From Candidatus Cloacimonadota bacterium (GTDB lineage Bacteria > Cloacimonadota > Cloacimonadia > Cloacimonadales > Cloacimonadaceae): a stretch of DNA of 15,992 bases. This document shows positions 7,426 through 14,629 of the stretch, piece after piece. Positions within the stretch are counted from its first letter, which is position 1, and every line of letters begins with the position of its first letter. The translations under genes were made by a program, and so were the position numbers. The stretch lies in assembly GCA_023230025.1 (NCBI GenBank), contig JALNYD010000037.1, positions 1 to 15,992 on the forward strand. The letters are read 5' to 3'. The notes beneath the pieces are model-generated. The model had not been told where the DNA came from. It did not search any database and saw only the letters and a list, made by a program, of their open reading frames with translations.

Positions 7426-7495
7426 GTTGTCGTCACGATGCGGTTACCTTGCCGTTACTTTTGTGACCACATCGTAACGGCATCGTGACGATAAC
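7426..7495. promoter_or_regulatory. Symmetric array of six GTNAC cores at 9-11 bp spacing, upstream of hutH
   Basis: GTNAC occurs at 7432, 7443, 7454, 7463, 7474 and 7485, with steps of 11, 11, 9, 11 and 11 bp, symmetric about 7460.5. The left three sit in head-to-tail 7-mers (TCGTCAC, CGGTTAC, CCGTTAC) with 4-bp spacers; the right three are inverted (reverse complements TGGTCAC, CCGTTAC, TCGTCAC). The outer arms 7426-7441 and 7480-7495 can pair over 16 positions with one G-T, and GCCGTTAC (7451-7458) pairs with GTAACGGC (7474-7481). An 11-bp step is one helical turn and is the spacing used by PhoB/OmpR-type regulators, so a multi-site operator is my first reading; a folded RNA element or a REP-like repeat are alternatives. 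Together with the terminator and promoter, this is all I see in the non-coding stretch 7307-7619. Confidence 0.6.
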
Positions 7496-7531
7496 CAATG
7501 GGCATGCTATGGGTTGCCAATGCAAGCAAAC

Positions 7532-7559
7532 TTGACAAAAAGAACGGCCTCAATAGCTT
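7532..7559 (+). promoter_or_regulatory. Possible promoter of the hutH run
   Basis: TTGACA (7532-7537) is a perfect -35 box; the best -10 at a 16-bp spacing is only TAGCTT (7554-7559, 3/6). The weak -10 would fit a promoter needing an activator, and the GTNAC array ends 36 bp upstream of the -35. The leader would be about 54 nt. The hutH ribosome site GAGGA (7610-7614) lies 5 nt before the ATG. Confidence 0.4.
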
Positions 7560-7619
7560 GGCACGTAAAGGCTCAATATTTTCATTTTTCCCCGATAAAT
7601 AAACATCCTGAGGATACTA

Positions 7620-9149
7620 ATGCAAGAAATCATCATTGATGGCATCACCCTGACTTTAGAGGCAGTGGAACAAGTTGCCCGCTACAATGCTCCCATTCGT
7701 TTGGCAGAAGACAGCATTGCCAAAGTCATAAAATGCCGGGATTACGTAGATCAAGTAATTTCCAATAAAGAAGTTGTATATGGATTAACGACTGGTTTTG
7801 GCAAGTTCAGCACCGTCACCATTCCGGAAGAGAACATCGCGGAATTGCAGCTAAATCTGATCCGCAGCCATGCCGTGAGCGTGGGTGAAGCCTATGATGA
7901 AGCCACCACCCGCGCCATCATGCTTTTGCGCATCGCAGTGCTTGCCAAGGGTCATTCCGGGATTCGCCTGCAAACCTTGCAGACTTTGGTTGACATGCTA
8001 AACAAGGGCATTCACCCGATCATTCCCAAGCGCGGCTCGGTAGGTGCAAGCGGGGATCTTTCTCCCCTCAGCCATTTGGCATTGGTTCTTTTGGGAGAAG
8101 GTGAAGCGCTATACATTGGGGAGCGCATGAGTGGAGCCGCTGCTATGCAGAAGGCCGGAATCAATCCCATTCAATTGGCTGCCAAAGAGGGTCTGGCTTT
8201 GAACAATGGCACCCAGGTGATGGCAGGCATTGGCGTTCTGGCGTTGTTGGATGCGGAAAGGCTTTGTCAGCAGGCAGATATCACTGCGGCTATGTCCATT
8301 GATGCCCTCAAGGGCACTCCACGTGCTTTTGATCCCCTAATCCACAATTTGCGGCCTCATCCAGGGCAGAAAGCTTCTGCCGCAAACATTCACAAGCTTT
8401 TGGAAAACAGCCCATTACGAGAATCGCACCTGAACTGTGGTAACGTTCAAGACGCCTATTCCCTGCGCTGCAGTCCCCAGGTGCATGGAGCTGCTCGTGA
8501 CGCGATCCGTTATGCCCGCAGTGTACTGGAAATCGAGATCAACAGCGCAACGGATAATCCTTTGATCTTCCCCGATGAAGGCAAGGTGATCTCCGGCGGC
8601 AATTTCCACGGTGAACCTCTGGCGATTGCGCTGGATACACTGGCGATTGCCATCAGTGAAGTTGCCAATATCAGTGAACGCCGGGTGGAACAGATACTGA
8701 ATCCAGCCTTGTCACGTGGCTTATCACCCTTCCTGGCCTCCCGTCCAGGATTGGATTCCGGCTTCATGATCATGCAATTGACCGCTGCCGCATTGATCTC
8801 GGAAAACAAGGTGCTGGCTCATCCCGCCTCTGTGGATAGCATTCCCACCTCAGCCAATCAGGAAGATCACGTATCCATGGGTTCAGTTTCCGCTGTCAAA
8901 CTGCAGCAAGTAATCGAAAACGTGACCAATGTGATCGCTATCGAGCTAATTATCAGCTCTGTCGCCACCGATCAGCGCGGCATTGCATCATCAGCAGCCC
9001 TGGAAGCAGCCAAACGCTGTTTGCGCAAGGAAGTTGCAGGTCTGGAAAATGATCGGGTAATGTATCCTGACATCGCCTCTGCCAGCGCTCTGATCAAGAA
9101 AGCTGCAATTCTGAGTGCCGCAGAAGCAACCGGTATAAAAATAGATTGA
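7620..9149 (+). CDS. hutH: Histidine ammonia-lyase
   Basis: Deaminates L-histidine to urocanate and ammonia, a cytoplasmic catabolic step. The 509-residue length is typical. A143-S144-G145 in GSVGASGDLSPLSHLAL is the triad that cyclises to the MIO electrophile. Other active-site positions match Pseudomonas HutH with a one-residue shift: Y54 (VYGLTTGFG), H84 (RSHAVSVGE), N196 (NNGTQV), Y280/R283 (DAYSLRC) and E415 (NQEDHVSMG). The Glu in QEDHVSMG and the His in RSHA favour histidine over phenylalanine or tyrosine as substrate; tyrosine ammonia-lyases also carry a His at the second position, so the Glu carries more weight. No hutU, hutI, hutF or hutG lies next to it in the window, so urocanate must be used by genes elsewhere. 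It is first in a plus-strand run; the next gene begins 31 nt downstream with no terminator between. Confidence 0.92.
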   Translation: MQEIIIDGITLTLEAVEQVARYNAPIRLAEDSIAKVIKCRDYVDQVISNKEVVYGLTTGFGKFSTVTIPEENIAELQLNLIRSHAVSVGEAYDEATTRAIMLLRIAVLAKGHSGIRLQTLQTLVDMLNKGIHPIIPKRGSVGASGDLSPLSHLALVLLGEGEALYIGERMSGAAAMQKAGINPIQLAAKEGLALNNGTQVMAGIGVLALLDAERLCQQADITAAMSIDALKGTPRAFDPLIHNLRPHPGQKASAANIHKLLENSPLRESHLNCGNVQDAYSLRCSPQVHGAARDAIRYARSVLEIEINSATDNPLIFPDEGKVISGGNFHGEPLAIALDTLAIAISEVANISERRVEQILNPALSRGLSPFLASRPGLDSGFMIMQLTAAALISENKVLAHPASVDSIPTSANQEDHVSMGSVSAVKLQQVIENVTNVIAIELIISSVATDQRGIASSAALEAAKRCLRKEVAGLENDRVMYPDIASASALIKKAAILSAAEATGIKID

Positions 9150-9180
9150 CAGATTGAAGCGTTACTGAGGCTTTTATCGC

Positions 9181-11919
9181 ATGAGAAAAATCTTTGGCCT
9201 TGCCCTGCTGCTGATCCTGGCAGCCTGTGGTATTGACAACACCATGTACAATGCGCAGAGTTATTTTAAGAGCGCTCAGGAGCGTCCCCTGAATGCCAAT
9301 GGCCGCCCCACGCCTCAGGCTGTTGACGAATATACGAAGACCATCCAGAAGTGCGGCGTGATTCTTTCCAATAACAACAAAGGCCCCCGCGCTGATGATG
9401 CCCTGTTTTTGATGGCACGGGCTTTGTATTACAAGGGAAACTCTGCCTTTCAAGCCAAAGATGCCTTTGAAAGCCTGATCAATGGCTACCCCAAAAGCAA
9501 GCATGTTCCAGAAGCCTACCTGTATCTGGGCAGAGTGTTGCGGGATGTCAACCAGGTGGCAGAATCCGAAGCTTTGCTGGAGCGCTTTGTCAGAGATCCC
9601 AAGTACATCAAACACCATCCCCGGGCACTGCTGATTTTGGCGGATTATGAGATCAAGGACAAGGATTATGTCCGGGCGCAATTCTGGCTGGAGCGCATCA
9701 TCTCCAACTACCGTAAAACCCCGGAGTTCAAGGAAGCATTCTTCCTCTTTGGGAAAAACTACTATATGCAGAATGACTTTGAGCGCTCTCTGCAAGAGTT
9801 TCAAAAGTTCCAAAAAACCCGGGGCATAAACAAAGAGATGAAGCTGGAAGCCCAATACTATATAGCTTTGAACCAATACAAGCTGGACGACACAAGTTCT
9901 GCCATGAAAAACATCCGCAACCTGATCCGCAATGAAGTCCGGCCTGAATACCTCTCTGCTGCCCGAGTGCTTCGAGCCAGGATTCTATTGGCAGAAGGCA
10001 ATATTGAAGAAGGCCTGGCAGAGCTTGAGGATGTCACCAAAACCTATCCCCGCACCGAGCAATCTGCCGCTGCATATTATCATTGGGGAGAATATCTGTA
10101 TTTCAAGAATGGAGATATCGATGCAGCCCTACCCCATTTGAACAAGGTCCGCACCGAATTCGCCAAATCTGAATTTGCAGATCTTGGCCAGGGAATCGCC
10201 ACTGCTTTGGGCCAAATGAAGAAACCCGCCTCCCTGAGTAGCAAAAGCAATCTCCAGGATTTTCTGGATTATCATTACCTCAAAGCGGAATACTTTATCA
10301 ATCCTCTGGCCCTTCCCGACAGCTCTCTGGCCAGTTATCAGGCAGTGATGGATGAATATCCCATTCTCCAGGCTGAGCGCGACAGTCTGAACCTGTTAAG
10401 CTCAAACCTGCAAAGCCAGATAGATAGTTTGAATGCTCTACCGGAACTGATCCAGGCCGATAGCATCGAAGTCATGACCGAACCAGCTCCGGAGCTTGAG
10501 GATGAGATGCAGATTGAAGGCCAGCCGGATGAGCCGGATTCCAGCGCTGTTCTCGACAGCCTGCTAATTGAGCCCTCAGACGGGGAAGAACTTGCCGTGG
10601 CAGTAGCTGCTGATAGTCTGTTTGAAACAGTATCAGATAGCCTTGAAGTTGTAGCGGGAACTGCAGATAGCCTGAGCGCCACATTATCCGATAACCTGAG
10701 CGTTGAACAGCTAAGTGCCGATAGCTTCAGTGAATCCGCTGTGGATAGTTTGGAGCTTGACCTGCCGGATCAGGAAGCCCAGACGGATACTCCTGAACTC
10801 CCCAGACCAGAAGAGCCTGTCTCCAGTATGGATGATCTTGATGATGAAACCCTGATGCCGCTTACAGATCTGCTTGATGAACATGCAACGATAAGACCGG
10901 CAGGTAGAATGTCGCCGGATGCAGTACTGCTTGAAGAACCCATGATCGAGGTCATGGACAGTTTGAGCGTGGCTGTCAGTGATTCACTGGCAGATATCCC
11001 CCCGGTGTTGAGTCCCGTAGAACAAAGAAACGCCCTCAGGGATCAATTGGAAGATCTGCAAAGTCAGAGTGCCAGTCTGGAAGAATCTTTGCAACGCTTT
11101 GAAAGTGACATCCTGCCCTTCTGCCATTTCTCTATCTTCAGCATCTACCTGGATCAACCAGACCAAGTGGAGCAAAGCGAACAGATCCTGGCAGAGATGC
11201 AAAGTCGTTTTCCCCGCAATATCTATACCCGGGCAGCTGTGGCCTTGAAGAACGGAAATATCCCACGTCTGGTAGATCCTGATCTGGAAGCCGCGGAAGA
11301 GGCCTTTGATCTTGCCCTTGATCACTATCCTGAACATCCGGATTCTCTTTTGATCAAAATGCAGGAGTTTACAGACTCCCCATATCCAGAATTGCAGCTT
11401 CGTGCGAATTATCGCCTGGGCTGGTATTACACCTTTGAAGCTCCGGACACAACTTTGGCCAGAGACTATCTGGATGCAGTGCAATCCATGTCCGATACTG
11501 CGGAATACGGCACCTCTGTCAGCCGCTTTTATGACGGCATTAAGTTTCTTTTGCAGGAGCCGGCCTGGATGGATTCTCTTCCCGAAGCTGATTCTCTGAA
11601 CCTTTCTGCCCCCGTGGATTCGCTGCTGGATGCTTCGGCAAGCATCGATTCCCTTCTGATGTTGCCCGCTCCGGGTGATTCCCTGGCTTTGGTGGATTCT
11701 CTGGCTGTGAATCCGGAGTTTGCCGATTCTCTGGCAATGCCAGAGCTTGCTATCCCCAGTGATTCTTTGCAGACGGAGCAACCGGATAGTCTGGATGTAC
11801 CGATCCAGACGGATTCAGACGAGCTTCCACCCAATGATGAGCCTGAGGATAAGGAGTCAGATCCCCCGATTCCGGATGCCATCCCTCCTCTGAAAGAAGA
11901 GGACAACCTTTCTGAATGA
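9181..11919 (+). CDS. TPR-repeat (BamD/YbgF-like) outer-membrane lipoprotein with Asp-Ser-Leu repeat regions
   Basis: A 912-residue lipoprotein: residues 1-16 carry a type II signal ending in LAAC, lipidated at C16. Residues about 40-345 are TPR-like helical pairs (ADDALFLMARALYYKGN, EAYLYLGRVLRDVNQVAES, FKEAFFLFGKNYYMQNDFE) as in BamD/YfiO and YbgF, which scaffold outer-membrane assembly. Residues about 390-430 look coiled-coil. Then come two acidic low-complexity blocks with DSL repeats (401-603 and 798-871), separated by a coiled-coil (about 612-655) and more TPR-like sequence (about 660-790). The tail (872-912) is Pro/Asp/Glu-rich. BamD itself is far shorter, so this is not simple BamD; a periplasm-spanning scaffold is my inference. 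Its stop overlaps the next start in ATGA. The ribosome site is modest (GAGG, 10 nt before the ATG). Confidence 0.82.
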   Translation: MRKIFGLALLLILAACGIDNTMYNAQSYFKSAQERPLNANGRPTPQAVDEYTKTIQKCGVILSNNNKGPRADDALFLMARALYYKGNSAFQAKDAFESLINGYPKSKHVPEAYLYLGRVLRDVNQVAESEALLERFVRDPKYIKHHPRALLILADYEIKDKDYVRAQFWLERIISNYRKTPEFKEAFFLFGKNYYMQNDFERSLQEFQKFQKTRGINKEMKLEAQYYIALNQYKLDDTSSAMKNIRNLIRNEVRPEYLSAARVLRARILLAEGNIEEGLAELEDVTKTYPRTEQSAAAYYHWGEYLYFKNGDIDAALPHLNKVRTEFAKSEFADLGQGIATALGQMKKPASLSSKSNLQDFLDYHYLKAEYFINPLALPDSSLASYQAVMDEYPILQAERDSLNLLSSNLQSQIDSLNALPELIQADSIEVMTEPAPELEDEMQIEGQPDEPDSSAVLDSLLIEPSDGEELAVAVAADSLFETVSDSLEVVAGTADSLSATLSDNLSVEQLSADSFSESAVDSLELDLPDQEAQTDTPELPRPEEPVSSMDDLDDETLMPLTDLLDEHATIRPAGRMSPDAVLLEEPMIEVMDSLSVAVSDSLADIPPVLSPVEQRNALRDQLEDLQSQSASLEESLQRFESDILPFCHFSIFSIYLDQPDQVEQSEQILAEMQSRFPRNIYTRAAVALKNGNIPRLVDPDLEAAEEAFDLALDHYPEHPDSLLIKMQEFTDSPYPELQLRANYRLGWYYTFEAPDTTLARDYLDAVQSMSDTAEYGTSVSRFYDGIKFLLQEPAWMDSLPEADSLNLSAPVDSLLDASASIDSLLMLPAPGDSLALVDSLAVNPEFADSLAMPELAIPSDSLQTEQPDSLDVPIQTDSDELPPNDEPEDKESDPPIPDAIPPLKEEDNLSE
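10381..10989 (+). repeat. DSL repeat block 1 (AGY serine codons)
   Basis: Codes for residues 401-603 of the TPR lipoprotein. It contains nine Asp-Ser-Leu tripeptides plus variants DSI, DSF and DNL at irregular spacing in an acidic, Ala/Val-rich context. Eight of the nine DSL serines use AGT or AGC; only the last (10981) uses TCA. Probably disordered or an elongated linker. Confidence 0.75.
11572..11793 (+). repeat. DSL repeat block 2 (TCN serine codons)
   Basis: Codes for residues 798-871 of the TPR lipoprotein, with nine Asp-Ser-Leu tripeptides in 74 residues, denser than block 1. Eight of nine serines use TCT, TCC or TCG; only the last (11785) uses AGT. The codon family is opposite to block 1, which points to a separate expansion. 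Confidence 0.75.
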
Positions 11920-12548
11920 ACTCCGGATTGATCCGCAACCAGCATTTAGCCATGAAGCTGGCGATTTTCGTAATTGCCATCGCTGGAGCTTTTGAGGCAA
12001 CCTGGCGCCAACTCGCGATTCAATTTCTAATCTTTCTGATCTTCATGCTGCTGGAGCACCAGACTTATGCCAAGCTGCTGTTTGCCCTGCGTCGGGCTCT
12101 GTTTTTCCTTACCGCCTATTGGGTGTTTGTAACCCTCTTTGCGGCGGACTTTCTCGCTGCCCTGTTGTTCTCCGCGCGGATAATCTATTTGGTGCTGGTG
12201 ATGGTAGCAGTTTGGGGAGCAATCAATAAACCGCTGATGCTCCGCCAATGCAGACCTTGCACCCGCTTTGAGGCAGGACGCAAACTGGTCAGCTATCTCT
12301 TATCGACAGTTTACTTTATGCAAGCCTACTTTCAGGCTTACAAAGATATGCCCCGCTCTGAAAAGCTGCAGGATATCCTCCAGAATGCCCTGGATGCCGG
12401 AGCCCGGGTTCATGCTCAAAGCGCTGAAATTGCCGCAAAAGTGGAAAATGATCTTAGCTCTGCGCTTGTGACAGAGCCTTCTACGATAAAGGCAAACCTG
12501 GTGGCAGCAATCTTCCTCTTCGTCCTGGTTATGGTGGGCAGCTTATGA
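11916..12548 (+). CDS. Small inner-membrane protein of unknown function, EcfT/CbiQ-like in topology
   Basis: A 210-residue protein I do not firmly recognise. Hydrophobic segments lie near 13-29, 33-47, 59-79 and 87-104; then a mostly hydrophilic, helical stretch (about 105-190, including MPRSEKLQDILQNALDAGAR) and a last membrane segment at 193-209. This layout, with membrane helices, a cytoplasmic helical domain and a terminal helix, resembles the transmembrane (T) component of energy-coupling-factor vitamin and metal importers. The conserved Ala-Arg-Gly coupling motifs are not clear, and no ABC ATPase or substrate-binding partner is adjacent. The start ATG overlaps the TGA of the TPR lipoprotein; no well-placed ribosome site is visible, so translation is probably coupled. 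Two cysteines (C112, C115) sit in QCRPC at the membrane edge. Confidence 0.6.
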   Translation: MNSGLIRNQHLAMKLAIFVIAIAGAFEATWRQLAIQFLIFLIFMLLEHQTYAKLLFALRRALFFLTAYWVFVTLFAADFLAALLFSARIIYLVLVMVAVWGAINKPLMLRQCRPCTRFEAGRKLVSYLLSTVYFMQAYFQAYKDMPRSEKLQDILQNALDAGARVHAQSAEIAAKVENDLSSALVTEPSTIKANLVAAIFLFVLVMVGSL

Positions 12549-12564
12549 TTCTTTCAGGGATAGT

Positions 12565-13353
12565 ATGCGTTATCTGATCAAGCTTGCCTATGATGGCACC
12601 AACTTCATCGGCTGGCAAAAGCAGAAGACCGGCCGCAGCATCCAGGTGATTCTGGAAAAGGCTCTGGCGATCTTTACCGAGCGGGAAACTCCAGTGGTGG
12701 CAGCAGGCAGAACTGACGCCGGAGTACATGCTCTGGGGCAATATGCTCATTTTGATTATGAGGGCAGGATGCAACCCTGGCAAATCCTTTTGGCTTTTAA
12801 AAGATGGTTACCAGAGGACATCCGGGTATTGGAGATTTACCAGGTGGGACAAGATCTCTCTGCCCGCTATCAAGCCTATGAACGCTGTTACAAATACATC
12901 CTTACCAAGGACAGAAATCCCTTCAATCGGCATTGGGCGGGGTATATCCCACATCTGAAGATACGCCTGCAACCGATGCTGGAAGCAGCTTCTCACCTAT
13001 TGGGGCAACATGATTTTTCCAGCTTTGGCCGCCTCAATCCCGAGGTGACCAATCACATTTGCGAAATCAAGGAACTCAGTGTCACCGAAGATGAGCAGGA
13101 TTTTGTCTTTGTTGTACGAGCCGATCGCTTTCTGCACAATATGGTAAGGCGGATTGTGGGCACTTTGTGCAACATCTCCCACTTTGATCTCCCCCCGCAG
13201 GAAATTGATCGCCTGCTGGAGGAAGCGAATCCCCGCCAGAATATGGTATTTACAGCTCCAGCCTGCGGATTATACCTGATTGATGTAAAATATCCCAGAG
13301 AACTGCTTGACGGCAGAGAGTGCTACAAATATTGTGATCTTTTGAAGAGGTAA
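12565..13353 (+). CDS. truA: tRNA pseudouridine(38-40) synthase TruA
   Basis: Isomerises uridines 38, 39 and 40 in the anticodon arm of many tRNAs. The 262-residue length fits. It starts with the TruA signature RYLIKLAYDGTNFIGWQKQ (2-20) and has the catalytic aspartate D51 in AGRTDAGVHALGQ. RYQAYERCYKYIL and FLHNMVRRIVGTL are the other conserved TruA blocks, the latter placing the arginine at the active site. It follows the membrane-protein gene by 16 nt with AGGGA 5 nt before the ATG. Its last codons contain the ribosome site of hisS, so the two are probably cotranscribed. Confidence 0.96.
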   Translation: MRYLIKLAYDGTNFIGWQKQKTGRSIQVILEKALAIFTERETPVVAAGRTDAGVHALGQYAHFDYEGRMQPWQILLAFKRWLPEDIRVLEIYQVGQDLSARYQAYERCYKYILTKDRNPFNRHWAGYIPHLKIRLQPMLEAASHLLGQHDFSSFGRLNPEVTNHICEIKELSVTEDEQDFVFVVRADRFLHNMVRRIVGTLCNISHFDLPPQEIDRLLEEANPRQNMVFTAPACGLYLIDVKYPRELLDGRECYKYCDLLKR

Positions 13354-13357
13354 TTTG

Positions 13358-14614
13358 ATGAACTACAAGATACCCAGGGGCACATTTGACATCCTGCCTG
13401 CAGATAGCAGCAAGTGGCAATATGTGCAGCAAGTATTCCGCAAAGTAGCTGCCAGCTTTGGTTATCGCGAGATCACCACTCCCATCTTTGAGATGGCCGA
13501 GCTTTTTGAACGCTCCTCTGGAGAAAGCTCGGATGTGGTGCAAAAAGAGATGTATCGCTTTACGGATCAAAAGGGCAGAAGCTTTGCTCTGCGTCCGGAA
13601 GGCACTGCTCCTGTGGTGCGCTCCTATGTTGAAAACCATTTGGAAATGCAGGGGGGAAGAACCCGCCTTTACTATATGGGCCCGATGTTCCGGTATGACC
13701 GTCCGCAGGCCGGACGCTACCGCCAGTTTTATCAATATGGCGTGGAGTTTATCGGCAGCAACCATCCTTACTATGATGCAGAAGTAATTGCCCTTGAGAT
13801 GACCTTCCTCAAAGCTTTGGGACTCACCAGGCCAAGGCTGGAGATCAACAGCGTGGGTTGTGCCGAGTGTGCCAGGGATTATGATAAGGCTCTGAGGGAC
13901 TATTATGCGCCACATCTCAATGAGTTATGCCCGGATTGCCAGAAGCGATATGAGCTAAAACCGCGCCGCTTACTGGATTGCAAGGTTCCTTCCTGCAAGG
14001 CATTCCGCAAGGACGCTCCATCTCAGTTCGATTATCTGGATGCCAGTTGCCGGGAGCATTTTGACGCTGTGTGCCGGTATCTTGATCAAATGAAGATCAA
14101 TTATCAGATCAATCCTGCCATCGTGCGAGGTTTGGATTATTACACCAATACCGCCTTTGAACTGATCTGTGATGAACTGGGAGCGCAGAACTCAATTGCC
14201 GGAGGTGGCAGATATAACGCTTTGATCGCTCAGGTTGGAGGGAAAGACACTCCTGGCATTGGTTTTGCCGGAGGTTTTGAGCGTCTGCTGCTGGCCCTGG
14301 AAAAGGAAAACATCCAGCTTCCTCAAAACCCCAACCCAGCGCTGTTCATGGTGCTGATGGGAGAAGAGGCTGTGGATTTTGCCCTGCCCTTGATTGCTGA
14401 ATTACGCCAAAAGGGAATCTACGTGGATTATAACCCGGAGAAAGGCTCCTTCAAAGCCCAGCTTAAAGCGGCTGACAGCATGAATGCCCGTTACGCTCTC
14501 ATCATCGGAGAACATGAAGCGATCAGCAGGACCCTTGTACTCAAAGATCTATCCAGTGGAGAACAACAAAGTCTGAGCGCAGACGAATTACTCTCATTTC
14601 CCTTTGAAGCCTGA
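13358..14614 (+). CDS. hisS: Histidine--tRNA ligase
   Basis: Charges tRNA-His; a class II aminoacyl-tRNA synthetase of 418 residues. Motif 2 is FRYDRPQAGRYRQFYQYGVE (111-130), the HisA histidine-binding motif is RGLDYYT (257-263), and motif 3 lies around GIGFAGGFERL (300-310), with GGGRYN at 282-287. The insertion domain carries three cysteine pairs (C168/C171, C191/C194, C208/C213), a pattern seen in many bacterial HisRS and possibly metal-binding. The reading frame extends to a TTG at 13355, but the ATG at 13358 gives the normal N-terminus (NYKIPRGTFDILP) and lies 7 nt from AGAGG (13346-13350), so it is preferred. It begins 4 nt after truA and is followed by mfd after 15 nt. Confidence 0.96.
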   Translation: MNYKIPRGTFDILPADSSKWQYVQQVFRKVAASFGYREITTPIFEMAELFERSSGESSDVVQKEMYRFTDQKGRSFALRPEGTAPVVRSYVENHLEMQGGRTRLYYMGPMFRYDRPQAGRYRQFYQYGVEFIGSNHPYYDAEVIALEMTFLKALGLTRPRLEINSVGCAECARDYDKALRDYYAPHLNELCPDCQKRYELKPRRLLDCKVPSCKAFRKDAPSQFDYLDASCREHFDAVCRYLDQMKINYQINPAIVRGLDYYTNTAFELICDELGAQNSIAGGGRYNALIAQVGGKDTPGIGFAGGFERLLLALEKENIQLPQNPNPALFMVLMGEEAVDFALPLIAELRQKGIYVDYNPEKGSFKAQLKAADSMNARYALIIGEHEAISRTLVLKDLSSGEQQSLSADELLSFPFEA

Positions 14615-14629
14615 GTGAGAGATACATAG

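Noticed and set aside
7426..7495. CRISPR-like array
   Set aside because: The repeated unit is only about 7 bp with 4-bp spacers and half the copies are inverted; CRISPR repeats are longer, direct and separated by unique spacers of similar length.
9094..9876. A 260-codon open frame on the minus strand
   Set aside because: Antisense to the end of hutH and the TPR region; no recognisable domain. The two plus-strand genes are well supported.
10984..11781. A 265-codon open frame on the minus strand
   Set aside because: Antisense to the TPR lipoprotein and its DSL blocks; the repetitive codons keep this frame open. No independent support.
9181..11919. Calling this gene bamD
   Set aside because: The N-terminal TPR part is similar in style, but the protein is several times longer than BamD, with extra DSL, coiled-coil and TPR segments, so the symbol would overstate the match.
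13250..13915. A 221-codon open frame on the minus strand
   Set aside because: Antisense to the end of truA and the start of hisS, both unambiguous genes.
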